Part shown: positions 15,796-25,100 of the stretch, in pieces
Layout: every line of letters starts with the position of its first letter
Numbering within the stretch: position 1 is the stretch's first letter
From: Vicinamibacteria bacterium
GTDB lineage: Bacteria > Acidobacteriota > Vicinamibacteria > Vicinamibacterales > UBA2999
NCBI GenBank assembly: GCA_025938035.1
Contig: JAICQE010000013.1
Coordinates: 1 to 41,580, forward strand
DNA length: 41,580 nt
Direction of reading: 5' to 3'
Notes under the pieces: generated by a model
The model's database searches: none
Told to the model about the DNA's origin: nothing
The model's input: the letters and a program-made list of their open reading frames with translations, nothing else
Position numbers and translations under genes: made by a program

Positions 15796-16643
15796 CACCC
15801 CCGCTGGGCGCCGTCATCGTGAATTACAACGCAGGTCCGGAACTGCGGCGCGCGCTCCAGTCGATCGACCGCGAGGCGGGCGGATCGTGGCAGGGCGTCG
15901 TCGTCGACAACGCATCTGCCGACGGCAGCGAGGCCGCGGCCATGGAGTTTGCCCAGGTCCGTCTCGTGCGCAACTCCGAGAACGTGGGCTTTGCCCGCGG
16001 GGTGAATCAGGCGATTCGTGAGTGTCCAGCCGATCGCATCGTCATCATGAACCCCGACTGCCAGCTGATGCCGGGCTCACTGCCTCCGCTCATGGCGGTG
16101 CTGGACTCCGACCCGCGGTGCGCGATCGTCGCACCGCTCGTCCGCGATCCCGATGGGTCGCCGCAGGGGAATGCGCGCGGCGATCCCGACATGCTCACCG
16201 GCTTGTTTGGACGTTCGAGTGCGCTCCGTCGAACGCTTCCGGCACTGGAAGTCGCACGCCGCAACGTGATCGTCGGCACGGCGGACGATGCCTCGACCAC
16301 CGTGGATTGGGTCTCCGGAGCGTGCATGCTCGTGCGTCGCGACGCCTTTGTCGGCGTCGGCGGCTTCGACGAGCGGTATTTCATGTATTGGGAGGACGCC
16401 GACCTGTGCCGTCGCCTTCGGGCGCGTGGCCACACGATCCGTTTCGCGCCGGCCGCCGCGGCCGTGCATCGGGTCGGCCAGTCGAGCCGAACGGCGCGGG
16501 CCCAATCCGTTCGGGCCTTTCATGACAGCGCCTACCTTTACTATTCGACGCACGTCGCCCCGGGGGTGCTCAACCCCAAACGATGGATCGCGCGCGCGCT
16601 GCTGGCGAGCCGCTGCTGGTGGAAGCTGGCACGGGGCGCGTAG
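15792..16643 (+). CDS. family 2 glycosyltransferase
   Basis: A 283-residue GT-A enzyme paralogous to the gene before it: GAVIVNYNAG at the N-terminus, VVDNASADGS (37-46), metal-binding MNPD (86-89), and YWEDADLCRRLRARG near the acceptor site. It starts at ATG 15792 inside the preceding stop, so the pair is translationally coupled, and is shorter at the C-terminus. It ends 1 nt before the stop of the convergent flavoprotein gene, closing the long + strand run. Donor and linkage are unknown. Confidence 0.9.
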   Translation: MTPPLGAVIVNYNAGPELRRALQSIDREAGGSWQGVVVDNASADGSEAAAMEFAQVRLVRNSENVGFARGVNQAIRECPADRIVIMNPDCQLMPGSLPPLMAVLDSDPRCAIVAPLVRDPDGSPQGNARGDPDMLTGLFGRSSALRRTLPALEVARRNVIVGTADDASTTVDWVSGACMLVRRDAFVGVGGFDERYFMYWEDADLCRRLRARGHTIRFAPAAAAVHRVGQSSRTARAQSVRAFHDSAYLYYSTHVAPGVLNPKRWIARALLASRCWWKLARGA

Positions 16644-16644
16644 G

Positions 16645-17736
16645 TTAGAGGATTTCGTCGACCAGATTCGCGACGTGGAGACCGATCGACAGGCACGACG
16701 TCAGACCGGGGGATTCAATGCCGGCGGCGTGGACGACCCGCGGTGACAGCGTGTCCCGGGCAATGAAGAAGTCCGCATAGGACACGTCCGGCGGATGAAA
16801 CTTGGGCCGGATCCCGCTGCCGCCCAACCGGAGGTCGGCGAGCGACAGCTCCGGCAGCAAGAGACGCGCCGGCGCGAGGAAGTCCTCGACCGGGATCCGA
16901 TGCTCTTCGTAGTCGTCCTTGCGATCGAGATAGCAAACGGTCGGACCGAGCGTGACGTTGCCGTGAATGGTCTTGCTCAGGTGCACCCCTAGTCCGTGTG
17001 TGTGCGGCAACGGATAGACCAGGGCGTTCACCATCTGCCGTCTGGCCGGTACCAGTTCGGCGTACTCGCCGCGGCACGGATAGATCCGGAACCGCTCCCC
17101 GCCGAGCGCCGCGGCGACGTCGTCCGCGTAGAGTCCGGCCGCGTTGACCACGGAGCGCGCCAGAATGCGCTCGGCCGGTGTGTGCAGTTCGATTCCATCC
17201 GGTCGCACGTCACTTCCCGTCAGTGGCGTGCCGGTGAGAAGCGCTACATCGCCATCGACGCACAGCCGCGCCAGGGTTCTGACGAGTGCTTCGGCCTCGA
17301 GGATGCCGGAGTGCGGGGAGAACAGTGCCGCATGCGCATGGACATGCGGCTCTCGACCCTTTATGAACGCGGCATCGACGATGGCGAGGTCTTCGACGCC
17401 GTTGGCGGCGCCTCGCTCGCGAAGCGTTTCGAGCGCGGCGATCTCCGCGTCGTGGTGCACGACGACCAGTTTTCCGCAGCGCTTGAAGGGAATGTTGTAG
17501 GCCTCGCAGAACGCGTACAGCAGCCGCGCGCCAGCGACACAGTGTTGTGCCTTCAGCGATCCGGGCGGGTAGTAGATCCCGGCATGGATCACCTGACTGT
17601 TCCGCGTGCTGGTAGCGGCGCCCGGCCGCGGCTCACGTTCGAGCACACACACGCTGCGGCCCCGCTCCGCAAGCGCTCTCGCCGCGGCGAGGCCGACGAC
17701 GCCGGCGCCGATAACGGCCGTATCGACTGTTTCCAT
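16645..17736 (-). CDS. FAD-dependent oxidoreductase, L-2-hydroxyglutarate oxidase (LhgO)-like
   Basis: A 363-residue flavoprotein of the D-amino-acid-oxidase-like family. The FAD loop GAGVVG is at residues 10-15, and the sequence [21 protein letters not shown] region (43 onward, with H51) is characteristic of LhgO/L2HGDH proteins. The C-terminal [14 protein letters not shown] binds the flavin. It would oxidise a 2-hydroxyacid such as L-2-hydroxyglutarate and pass electrons to quinone or oxygen. It is the only - strand gene in the polysaccharide region. A role in glycan chemistry is not evident; it may be a housekeeping repair enzyme. AGGGG directly precedes its ATG, only 8 nt from the ATG of the divergent reductase. 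Confidence 0.87.
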   Translation of the reverse strand: METVDTAVIGAGVVGLAAARALAERGRSVCVLEREPRPGAATSTRNSQVIHAGIYYPPGSLKAQHCVAGARLLYAFCEAYNIPFKRCGKLVVVHHDAEIAALETLRERGAANGVEDLAIVDAAFIKGREPHVHAHAALFSPHSGILEAEALVRTLARLCVDGDVALLTGTPLTGSDVRPDGIELHTPAERILARSVVNAAGLYADDVAAALGGERFRIYPCRGEYAELVPARRQMVNALVYPLPHTHGLGVHLSKTIHGNVTLGPTVCYLDRKDDYEEHRIPVEDFLAPARLLLPELSLADLRLGGSGIRPKFHPPDVSYADFFIARDTLSPRVVHAAGIESPGLTSCLSIGLHVANLVDEIL

Positions 17737-17740
17737 CCCC

Positions 17741-17746
17741 TACAAT
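17741..17746 (+). promoter_or_regulatory. candidate -10 element TACAAT overlapping a start region
   Basis: TACAAT lies in the gap between two divergent genes and contains part of the first ATG (17745) of the + gene. An in-frame TTG at 17754 stands exactly 7 nt after it. If this is the -10 box, transcription would begin at that TTG and the mRNA would be leaderless. Confidence 0.4.
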
Positions 17747-18638
17747 GAGACCGTTGCAGCAGTCTAACGCGACCGCGTTGCGCGTGCTCGTGACCGGGGC
17801 CGCCGGACGGCTTGGCGCCGCGATCGTCGAGGCGTTTGCCGACGCGCAGGTCATCGCCCATGCCCGCTCGTCGCTGGACATCACCGACGCCGCGGCCGTG
17901 TCCGGCGCGGTCCGAGCGGCGCGTCCCGACGTGATCATCAACTGCGCGGCGTTCAACGATGTCGACGGAGCCGAATCGGCGCCGCTGGCCGCGCTCGCGG
18001 TCAATGCCTTTGCGCCGAGAAATCTTGCGCGCGCGGCGCGGGACGCGGGCGCCACCTTCGTCCACTACGGCACCGATTTCGTCTTCGATGGCAAGACCAC
18101 GGAGCCCCGGGACGAGACGGCGCAGCCGTCGCCGCAGAGTACGTACGCCGCGTCGAAGCTGCTCGGCGAATGGTTCGCCCTCGATGCGCCACGTGCGTAC
18201 GTGCTGCGCGTGGAGAGCCTCTTTGGCGCCGTCAGCAACTGGACCGGCCGAACCGGGACGATGGATTCGATCGTCGCGGGACTCGAGAACGGCCGCGAAG
18301 TACGAGTCTTCACCGATCGAATCGTGTCGCCGAGCTATGTGCCCGATATCGCCGCGGCCACTCGTCATTTGATCCTGCACGAAACACCGCCCGGTCTGTA
18401 TCACTGCGTCAATGCCGGTCAGGCAACGTGGTACGAAGTGGCGCAGACGGCCGCGGAGCTCCTGCGCGTCGAACCGAGGTTGGTGCCCGTCAGCGTGAAC
18501 GACGTGCAGTTGAAGGCCCGTCGTCCACAGTTCTGCGCGCTGAGTCCGCGGAAGCTCGCCTCCGCCGGTTTTGTGATGCCGTCCTGGCAGGACGCGATGC
18601 GCCGATGGCTGGAGGGCCGGGCGATCCCGGCGGCATAA
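17745..18638 (+). CDS. NAD(P)-dependent sugar 4-reductase, RmlD/RMD-like
   Basis: Up to 297 residues. This SDR has the GAAGRLG nucleotide loop (18-24), YGTDFVFDG (108-116, the RmlD strand before the active site) and YAASK with Y134 and K138. RmlD reduces dTDP-4-keto-rhamnose; the related RMD and Fcl-type enzymes reduce GDP-4-keto-6-deoxymannose. Because the next gene is GDP-mannose 4,6-dehydratase and no rmlA, rmlB or rmlC is in view, I favour a GDP-linked product such as GDP-rhamnose. The start is ambiguous: ATG 17745 sits in a TACAAT box, and TTG 17754 or TTG 17778 may be the true start. Confidence 0.85.
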   Translation: MRPLQQSNATALRVLVTGAAGRLGAAIVEAFADAQVIAHARSSLDITDAAAVSGAVRAARPDVIINCAAFNDVDGAESAPLAALAVNAFAPRNLARAARDAGATFVHYGTDFVFDGKTTEPRDETAQPSPQSTYAASKLLGEWFALDAPRAYVLRVESLFGAVSNWTGRTGTMDSIVAGLENGREVRVFTDRIVSPSYVPDIAAATRHLILHETPPGLYHCVNAGQATWYEVAQTAAELLRVEPRLVPVSVNDVQLKARRPQFCALSPRKLASAGFVMPSWQDAMRRWLEGRAIPAA

Positions 18639-18641
18639 AAT
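18636..18641 (+). promoter_or_regulatory. candidate -10 element TAAAAT before gmd
   Basis: TAAAAT begins at the stop of the reductase gene and ends 8 nt before the gmd ATG. A GGGGAG (18642-18647) lies between, only 2 nt from the ATG, too close for an ideal ribosome-binding site. A nearly leaderless transcript is possible. Confidence 0.35.
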
Positions 18642-18649
18642 GGGGAGCG

Positions 18650-19642
18650 ATGGGTAAACGCGCGGTCATCACCGGCATCACCGGTCAGGACGGGTCGTAC
18701 CTCGCGGAGCTCCTGCTCGCCAACGGCTACGACGTGATCGGCGTCGTCCGTCGATCGAGCGCGCCGAATTACTGGCGGATCGAGCACCTGCTCGATCGCA
18801 TCACGCTCCGTCCCGCCGATCTGCTCGACCAGCTGTCGCTGCTTCGCCTCATCCAGGACGTGCGCCCGCACGAGTTCTACAACCTGGCCGCGATGTCGTT
18901 CGTCCCCGCGTCGTGGGACCAGCCGCTGCTGACCGGCGATTTCAACGCCATGGGCGTCACGCGTCTGCTCGAGGCCGTGCGTCAGGTCGATCCCGGGATC
19001 AAGATTTATCAGGCCTCGTCCAGCGAGATGTATGGGCGCGTGCGGGAGGTCCCGCAGACGGAGATGACGCCGTTTTACCCGCGCAGTCCCTACGGCGTGT
19101 CGAAAGTGTTCGGCCACTACATCACCGTGAACTACCGCGAAAGCTACGGGCTGTTCGCCGTCTCCGGCATCCTGTTCAACCACGAGTCGCCGCGGCGGGG
19201 CGTAGAGTTCGTCACGCGAAAAGTGACCGATGGCGTCGCCCGCATCAAGCTTGGCCTGGCGGACCACCTGGCCCTTGGCAACCTGGACGCGATGCGCGAC
19301 TGGGGATTTGCAGGCGACTACGTCCGGGCGATGTGGTTGATGCTCCAGCAGCCTCACGCCGATGACTACGTCATCGCCACAGGCATCTCGCATTCGGTCA
19401 AGGACCTGGTGGAGGTCGCGTTCGGACACGCTGGTCTCGAGTGGAAAAAATACGTCCGGACTGATCCGGCGCTGCTTCGGCCCGCCGAGGTCGATCACCT
19501 CATCGGCGATGCCGGAAAGGCGAAACGTGTCCTCGGCTGGCAGCCGAAGATGACGTTCGAGGGCCTCATTCAGATGATGGTTGACGAGGATCTCAGGAGA
19601 CTCTCGCAGCCGCATCCGGGGCCGGCGGCGGCCTACCGGTAA
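18650..19642 (+). CDS. gmd: GDP-mannose 4,6-dehydratase
   Basis: A 330-residue extended SDR that converts GDP-D-mannose to GDP-4-keto-6-deoxy-D-mannose. It has the family hallmark [10 protein letters not shown] (9-18), RRSS at 34-37 (NADP ribose-phosphate contact), SSSEMYG (123-129, with catalytic S/T and E), YGVSK (Y148, K152), and the NHESPRRG segment for GDP-mannose. Start is ATG 18650; an open frame continues upstream to 18170 but runs through the reductase gene. With the reductase just upstream it can supply a GDP-6-deoxyhexose to the glycosyltransferases. No mannose-1-phosphate guanylyltransferase is in the window. Confidence 0.95.
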   Translation: MGKRAVITGITGQDGSYLAELLLANGYDVIGVVRRSSAPNYWRIEHLLDRITLRPADLLDQLSLLRLIQDVRPHEFYNLAAMSFVPASWDQPLLTGDFNAMGVTRLLEAVRQVDPGIKIYQASSSEMYGRVREVPQTEMTPFYPRSPYGVSKVFGHYITVNYRESYGLFAVSGILFNHESPRRGVEFVTRKVTDGVARIKLGLADHLALGNLDAMRDWGFAGDYVRAMWLMLQQPHADDYVIATGISHSVKDLVEVAFGHAGLEWKKYVRTDPALLRPAEVDHLIGDAGKAKRVLGWQPKMTFEGLIQMMVDEDLRRLSQPHPGPAAAYR

Positions 19643-19669
19643 GACCTCTATCCCCATACGGAGACGCAA

Positions 19670-20959
19670 TTGCACCTGAAGGAGAAGCTCGAAAATCGGC
19701 AAGCCAGGATCGGCGTCATTGGTCTCGGCTACGTCGGGCTGCCGCTGGCGGTCGAGTTCGCGCGGGCCGGGTTCGATGTCACCGGCTTCGACGTCGACGA
19801 ATCGAAGGTGTCTGAGCTCAACGCCGGCCGCAGCTACATCCTCGACGTCAGGTCCGAGGACGTCGCGAACTGCGTGAACGCCGGCAAGCTGCGCGCGACG
19901 ACGGAGATGTCGAAGCTGGGCGAGATGGACGCGGTCGATATCTGCGTGCCGACGCCGCTGCGCAAGACGAAAGATCCCGACATGTCGTATGTCGTGTCCG
20001 CCGCCGAGCAGATTGCCAGATACCTGCATCCGGGGATGTTGATCGTCCTCGAATCGACGACGTATCCCGGCACGACGGCCGAGGTGCTGCAGCCGATGTT
20101 CGAGGCGCGCGGGCTGACGGTCGGCAAGGACTTCTACCTGGCCTTTTCGCCCGAACGGGTCGATCCGGCGAACGAGAAGTTCAACACCCGGAATACCCCG
20201 AAGGTCGTGGGCGGAACAACGCCTGTCTGCTCGGAAGTGGCCGCCGCGCTGTACTCCGCTGCGGTGGACACGGTCGTTCCCGTCAGCTCCACACAGGTCG
20301 CCGAGATGGTGAAGCTGCTGGAGAACACGTTTCGCGCGGTGAACATTGGGCTCGTCAACGAGATAGCGCTGATGTCACACCGGATGAACATCGACGTCTG
20401 GGAGGTCATCGACGCCGCCAAGACAAAGCCGTTCGGCTTCATGCCGTTCTATCCGGGTCCGGGCCTCGGCGGCCATTGCATTCCGATCGACCCGTTCTAT
20501 CTGTCCTGGAAGGCGAAGCAGTCGGGCTTCGAGTGCCGCTTCATCGAGCTGGCCGGCCATGTCAACGGCTCCATGCCGGAGTACGTGGTCGAGCGCATCA
20601 GCGAGGCGTTGAACACGAAGAAGAAAGCGATCAACGGCGCGCGCATTCACCTGTTCGGCATTGCCTACAAGAAGGACGTCAGCGACATGCGCGAGTCGCC
20701 CGCGCTGGACATTTTGCAGCTGCTGCACCGGCGCGGAGCGGAGCTGAGCTACACCGATCCCTACGTGCCGTCGCTCCAGGAGGGCGAGGTGTGCCTGCAG
20801 TCGATTGCCGAAGACGCCGTGGACGGGATTGACTGCGCGGTGATCGCGACGGACCACAAGGGATTCAACTATGCGGCGATGCCAGGACGATTCCCGCTCG
20901 TCGTCGACACGCGCAACGCGCTGAAGGGGAACGCGGCGAAGAATATTTTCCGCTTGTGA
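19670..20959 (+). CDS. nucleotide-sugar dehydrogenase, UDP-N-acetylglucosamine 6-dehydrogenase (WbpA/TviB) type
   Basis: A 429-residue NAD-dependent enzyme that oxidises C6 of a UDP-N-acetylhexosamine to the uronic acid in two steps. The NAD loop GLGYVGLP is at 18-25, and the catalytic cysteine is C270 in GGHCIPIDP. The C-terminal UDP-binding domain contains GIAYKKDVSDMRESPA. The length and the FVDTR-like ending match the WbpA/WbpO/TviB branch rather than the UDP-glucose dehydrogenase branch. Start is TTG 19670, supported by GGAG at 19660-19663. Together with the aminotransferase and acyltransferase upstream it could feed an acetamido-uronic acid pathway, but the WbpB-type oxidoreductase is not in view. 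Confidence 0.93.
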   Translation: MHLKEKLENRQARIGVIGLGYVGLPLAVEFARAGFDVTGFDVDESKVSELNAGRSYILDVRSEDVANCVNAGKLRATTEMSKLGEMDAVDICVPTPLRKTKDPDMSYVVSAAEQIARYLHPGMLIVLESTTYPGTTAEVLQPMFEARGLTVGKDFYLAFSPERVDPANEKFNTRNTPKVVGGTTPVCSEVAAALYSAAVDTVVPVSSTQVAEMVKLLENTFRAVNIGLVNEIALMSHRMNIDVWEVIDAAKTKPFGFMPFYPGPGLGGHCIPIDPFYLSWKAKQSGFECRFIELAGHVNGSMPEYVVERISEALNTKKKAINGARIHLFGIAYKKDVSDMRESPALDILQLLHRRGAELSYTDPYVPSLQEGEVCLQSIAEDAVDGIDCAVIATDHKGFNYAAMPGRFPLVVDTRNALKGNAAKNIFRL

Positions 20960-20985
20960 AAGGGACGTAAACGTCGGCCTCTACC
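20957..20985 (-). repeat. REP-like palindrome containing both convergent stop codons
   Basis: Read on the minus strand this begins GGTAGAGGCCGAC and ends CTTTCA, the same ends as the copies at 22040 and 38227, but the stem centre is changed to GACGT-AA-ACGTC. The TGA of the dehydrogenase (20957-20959) and the TAG of thiG (complement of 20981-20983) both lie inside. It may serve as a bidirectional terminator. Confidence 0.65.
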
Positions 20986-21760
20986 GGCCCACCATCCCTT
21001 CGACGGGGCTGCTCGCCGTGGCGTACATCTTGCGCGGAATGCGGCCGGCGAGATGCGCGAGCCGGCCGGCCAGCACGGCGTGTTTCATCGCGGTGGCCAT
21101 GGCGACCGGGTCTTCCGCGCCGGCAATCGCCGTGTTCATCAGCACACCGTCGGCGCCGAGCTCCATTGCGATAGCCGCATCCGACGCTGTGCCGACGCCG
21201 GCATCGACGATCACCGGCACCCGCGCGAACTCCCGGATGATCCGCATGTTGTTCGGATTCTGAATGCCGAGGCCTGATCCGATCGGCGCGCCGAGCGGCA
21301 TCACGGCCGCCGCTCCGGCATCCTGCAGCTTCCGGCAGGCGATCGGATCGTCGTTCGTGTAGGGCAGCACGACGAAGCCTTCGCGGACCAGCACCTGCGT
21401 CGCCTCGATGAGCGCTTCGTTGTCGGGGAACAGCGTCCGCTCATCGCCGATCACTTCGAGCTTGACCCAGTTGGACAGGCCGGCCTCGCGCCCGAGGCGC
21501 GCCGTCCTGATCGCCTCGTCGGCGGTGTAGCAGCCCGCCGTATTCGGAAGGATGAACATCCGGTTCGTGTCGATGTAGTCGAGGAGCGACTCGCGCGATC
21601 GATCGGAGATGTTCACGCGCCGCACCGCCACGGTGACCATGTCGGCGCCCGACGCTTCGTGCGCCCGTGCCATCACGGCGTGCGACGAGTACTTGCCGGT
21701 TCCGATGATCAGTCGCGACGCGAACGTGCGGCCGGCAATGACGAACGGTGAATCAGTCAT
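20981..21760 (-). CDS. thiG: thiazole synthase
   Basis: A 259-residue TIM-barrel protein that builds the thiazole phosphate of thiamine from deoxyxylulose-5-phosphate, ThiS thiocarboxylate and dehydroglycine. It starts [24 protein letters not shown], the usual first strand. The Schiff-base lysine is in [22 protein letters not shown] and [11 protein letters not shown] are the phosphate loops. Length is normal. It lies downstream of thiS with a 48-nt gap made of a C-rich tract, probably in one transcript. No thiH/thiO, thiF or thiE is in the window. Confidence 0.96.
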   Translation of the reverse strand: MTDSPFVIAGRTFASRLIIGTGKYSSHAVMARAHEASGADMVTVAVRRVNISDRSRESLLDYIDTNRMFILPNTAGCYTADEAIRTARLGREAGLSNWVKLEVIGDERTLFPDNEALIEATQVLVREGFVVLPYTNDDPIACRKLQDAGAAAVMPLGAPIGSGLGIQNPNNMRIIREFARVPVIVDAGVGTASDAAIAMELGADGVLMNTAIAGAEDPVAMATAMKHAVLAGRLAHLAGRIPRKMYATASSPVEGMVGR

Positions 21761-21765
21761 TCAGC

Positions 21766-21807
21766 AATCCCAAAGCCCGACCCAACCCCAATCCCCAACC
21801 CCGAACT
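21766..21807. repeat. C-rich heptamer tract filling the thiS-thiG gap
   Basis: Six degenerate heptamers (AATCCCA, AAGCCCG, ACCCAAC, CCCAATC, CCCAACC, CCGAACT) take up almost the whole space between thiS and thiG. On the thiG transcript the tract would be G-rich and lie directly before the thiG start, where it could affect ribosome access. Confidence 0.55.
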
Positions 21808-21808
21808 G

Positions 21809-22009
21809 CTATCCACCGCCGACGAAATTCACGATCTCCACCGAATCGCCATCGTTGACGATCACTTCGGGAAACCGCTGGCGCTTGATGATGGTGAGGT
21901 TGTGCTCGACGGCAACCCGCCGCGCGTCGATCTCCAGCCTGTCGAGCAGGGCGACCACCGAGAGGGGCTGCTCGATTTCGAACGGCTCACCGTTGAGGGT
22001 AATCTGCAC
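21809..22009 (-). CDS. thiS: sulfur carrier protein ThiS
   Basis: A 66-residue ubiquitin-like protein ending in VGGG, whose terminal Gly-Gly is adenylated and thiocarboxylated to deliver sulfur to ThiG. The sequence ITLNGEPFE at the start and EHNLTIIKRQ in the middle are typical. Start is GTG at 22009. No TPP riboswitch can be recognised in the 150 nt upstream; that space holds two palindromes instead. Confidence 0.95.
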   Translation of the reverse strand: MQITLNGEPFEIEQPLSVVALLDRLEIDARRVAVEHNLTIIKRQRFPEVIVNDGDSVEIVNFVGGG

Positions 22010-22039
22010 CTGATTCGTCCAACGATTGGTGGTCCAACT

Positions 22040-22070
22040 GGTAGAGGCCGACCTTCAGGTCGGCCTTTCA
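22040..22070 (+). repeat. REP-like palindrome, copy A
   Basis: A 31-nt element with stem AGGCCGACC/GGTCGGCCT (22045-22066) and loop TTCA. It matches the copy at 38227-38257 at 30 of 31 positions and shares both ends with the element at 20957-20985. It lies in the leader between divergent thiS and the GltD-PyrK fusion. Confidence 0.85.
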
Positions 22071-22080
22071 TCGTTTTAGT

Positions 22081-22098
22081 CTCCGGCTTCGGCCGGAG
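22081..22098. repeat. short palindrome CTCCGGC-TTCG-GCCGGAG
   Basis: A perfect 7-bp stem with a TTCG tetraloop immediately follows REP copy A. A very stable RNA hairpin in either direction; function unknown. Confidence 0.7.
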
Positions 22099-22121
22099 CC
22101 TGTCAAACGCCCCCGCCTTGG

Positions 22122-22138
22122 TAGAATCGAAAGATTCT
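22122..22138 (+). promoter_or_regulatory. candidate -10 TAGAAT overlapping an inverted repeat operator
   Basis: TAGAAT (22122-22127) overlaps the perfect inverted repeat AGAATC-GAAA-GATTCT (22123-22138), 26 nt before the ATG of the GltD-PyrK fusion. A regulator binding the repeat would block the promoter. No convincing -35 box is seen. Confidence 0.4.
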
Positions 22139-22163
22139 GCCATTCGCTGATTTCGACACCTAG

Positions 22164-25100
22164 ATGGACCGATCTCTGAACACGATGCCGCTGGGCATCG
22201 CCGAGTTTACCTACGCCGACCTGTACCAGCCTTCCTGCCTCCGCGACCTGCATGACCTGTTCTGTAAGCGCGTGGCGGCCGAGGATCCCTCGCTGTGGGC
22301 GGCTTGGGACGTCTATCGCACGGCTCCCGAATCCGTCACCTCGCCGATCGAGCGTTCCGATCTCATCGTGCGCATGGCGCCGCACCTCAGCAGGTTCGTG
22401 GCGGCGCTGTTCAACGTCGGCGACGCGGCCGCCGGGGTGATGAGCACGACCGCGAGCCTCGAACCGCTGTTCCGATTCAAGATCGATTTCGTGCGCAAGC
22501 GGGCGCTGCCGCTGGTCAAGGGCGGCACCCGGGTCACGCCGACCGCCGGCGATCTGGCCACGGTCAGGGAACTCGCGCGCCCCTGGGCGCACCTCGATCA
22601 CGAACAGGCGATCGCCATGGCCGGCTGCGGCCTGCTCGATCGTGAAGCGGCCGCCCGCGAGCAGGGCAGCGAACAGGAGAAGGCGGAGATTGCCGCCACG
22701 GTCGACGCGCTGAAACGCTGGTGCGCCGCCTGTCTGCATGACCACGACTACAAGTCGTGGGTGATCTTCCGATTTCCCGAAACGCTCGACTACTTCAACC
22801 TCGTCCACGTCCAGCGGCCCCGCCCGGATCTGCCCGAAGCGATGCTCGGTCCGGACAGCCGCCTGCGGCGGCGCGATGGGTTCGCGCTGACCGATCCGCG
22901 CTGGACGCCGCGCGAAAACGTCAGCGAAATCCACTACTGCGTGTTGTGCCACGAGCGCGACAAGGATTCGTGCTCGAAGGGCCTGCGCGACAAGGAAGGG
23001 AAGATCGTCAGCAATCCGCTCGGCATCCCGCTGCCCGGCTGCCCGCTGGACGAGAAGATTTCCGAGATGCACATGGTCCGGAAATCGGGAGACGCGATCG
23101 GCGCCCTGGCCATAATCGTGGTCGATAACCCGATGTGCCCGGGCACGGGCCACCGCATCTGCAACGACTGCATGAAGGCCTGCATCTACCAGAAGCAGGA
23201 GCCGGTCAACATTCCTCAGATCGAGACCGGCGTGCTGACGGACGTGCTGCGCATGCCGTGGGGCGTCGAGATCTACGGGTTGCTGACGCGATGGAACCCG
23301 CTCAACATCCGCCGGCCGTACGCGCTGCCTTACAACGGGCGGAACGTCCTCGTCGTCGGCCTCGGACCGGCCGGCTACACGCTCGCGCACTACCTGCTCA
23401 ACGAAGGCTTCGGCGTGGTGGCGATCGACGGGCTGAAGATCGAACCGCTGCCGGCCGAATTGACCGGCGACGGTGGCCGGACACCGCGCCCGATCGAGCA
23501 ATGGGACGACGTCTACCGGCAGCTGGATGAGCGCGTGCTCGAGGGATTCGGCGGCGTCTCCGAGTACGGCATCACCGTCCGCTGGGACAAGAACTTCCTG
23601 ACGCTGCTGCACCTGACGCTCGCCCGGCGCGATCGGCTGCGCATCTACGGCGGCGTCCGCTTCGGCGGGACGATTCCTGTCGACGACGCGTGGGGCTACG
23701 GGTTCGACCATGTGGCGATTGCGGCAGGCGCGGGGCGCCCGACCGTGATCGACATGAAGAACAACCTCGTGCGCGGCGTCCGCAAGGCCAGCGACTTCCT
23801 GATGGCGCTTCAGCTGACGGGTGCGTTCAAGCGGGGTGCGTTGCCCAACCTGCAGGCGCGGCTTCCCGCCGTCGTCATCGGCGGCGGCCTGACCGGCATC
23901 GACACGGCCACCGAGCTGTTCGCGTATTACACGGTCCAGGTCGAGAAGACGCTCGAGCGCTACGAGCTGTTGTGCGGCGAGTCCGGTGAGCAGTCCGTCA
24001 GATCGGGCTACGACGCGGAAGAACTGCAGGTCCTCGACGAGTTCCTCGAGCACGGACGTGCCGTTCGGGCAGAGCGGGCGCGCGCGAAGACCGCCGGAGA
24101 ACAGCCGGATTTCATCCCGCTCGTTCGCAGCTGGGGCGGCGTGACCCTCGCGTATCGGAAACGGATGATCGATTCACCGGCCTACCGCCTCAATCACGAG
24201 GAGGTGGTGAAAGCGCTCGAAGAGGGGATTTGGTTCGCCGAAAACCTGGATCCGCGCGAGATCGTCGTCGACGGGTCCGACCACGCGAAGGCGCTGGTGT
24301 TCAAAGGACCGAACGGGCCCGTCGAGCTGCCTGCCCGCACGATTCTCGTCGCGGCTGGCACCTCGCCGAACGTGACCTACGAGAAGGAACAGCCAGGCAC
24401 GTTCCAGCTCGACTCGAAACGGCGTTTCTTCCAGGGCTATCGCGCCGAAGGGTCCGGATCGAGCGTTTCGCTGCAGCCCGATTCCTCGGGATTCTTCACG
24501 TCCTACAACAACGGCGGGCGGCTCGTTTCGTACTACGGCGACAACCATCCGCTGTACGCCGGCAACGTCGTCAAGGCGATGGCGTCGGCCAAGGATGGGT
24601 ATCCGAAGGTGACGGCTCTCTTTTCCGGCGAGCTGTCCCAACTGGATCCGGCGAAACAGCCCGAACGGGAAGAGGCATGGTCGTCTCTGGTGAAGCGGCT
24701 CGACGACGACCTGCTGGCACGCGTCGAGTACGTTCAGCGCCTGACCGAGACCATTGTCGAAGTCGTCGTGCGGGCGCCTGCCGCGGCGCGCCACTTCCGG
24801 CCGGGACAGTTCTATCGGCTGCAGAACTACGAGGCGCTCGCTCCACGGGCCAGCAACGGCACCGAGTCGCCGCTGCTGATGGAAGGCATCGCTCTGACCG
24901 GTGCGTGGGTCGACCGCGACAAGGGGCTGCTGTCGCTGATCGCGCTCGAAATGGGCGTCTCCAGCCGGTTGTGCGCGTACCTGCGCGCGGGCGAGCCGGT
25001 CGTGGTCATGGGACCGACCGGTACGCCGACCGAGATTCCACGAGGCACCGACGTGCTGCTCGCCGGAGGCGGTCTCGGCAATGCCGTGCTGTTCTCGATC

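Noticed and set aside
22010..22163. A TPP riboswitch in front of thiS-thiG
   Set aside because: The conserved CTGAGA and ACCTGATCTGG blocks are not found on the minus strand; the gap holds two palindromes and the promoter of the divergent gene.
22068..24053. A 661-residue minus-strand frame opposite the GltD-PyrK fusion
   Set aside because: Antisense shadow: the + strand shows complete FAD and cluster motifs.
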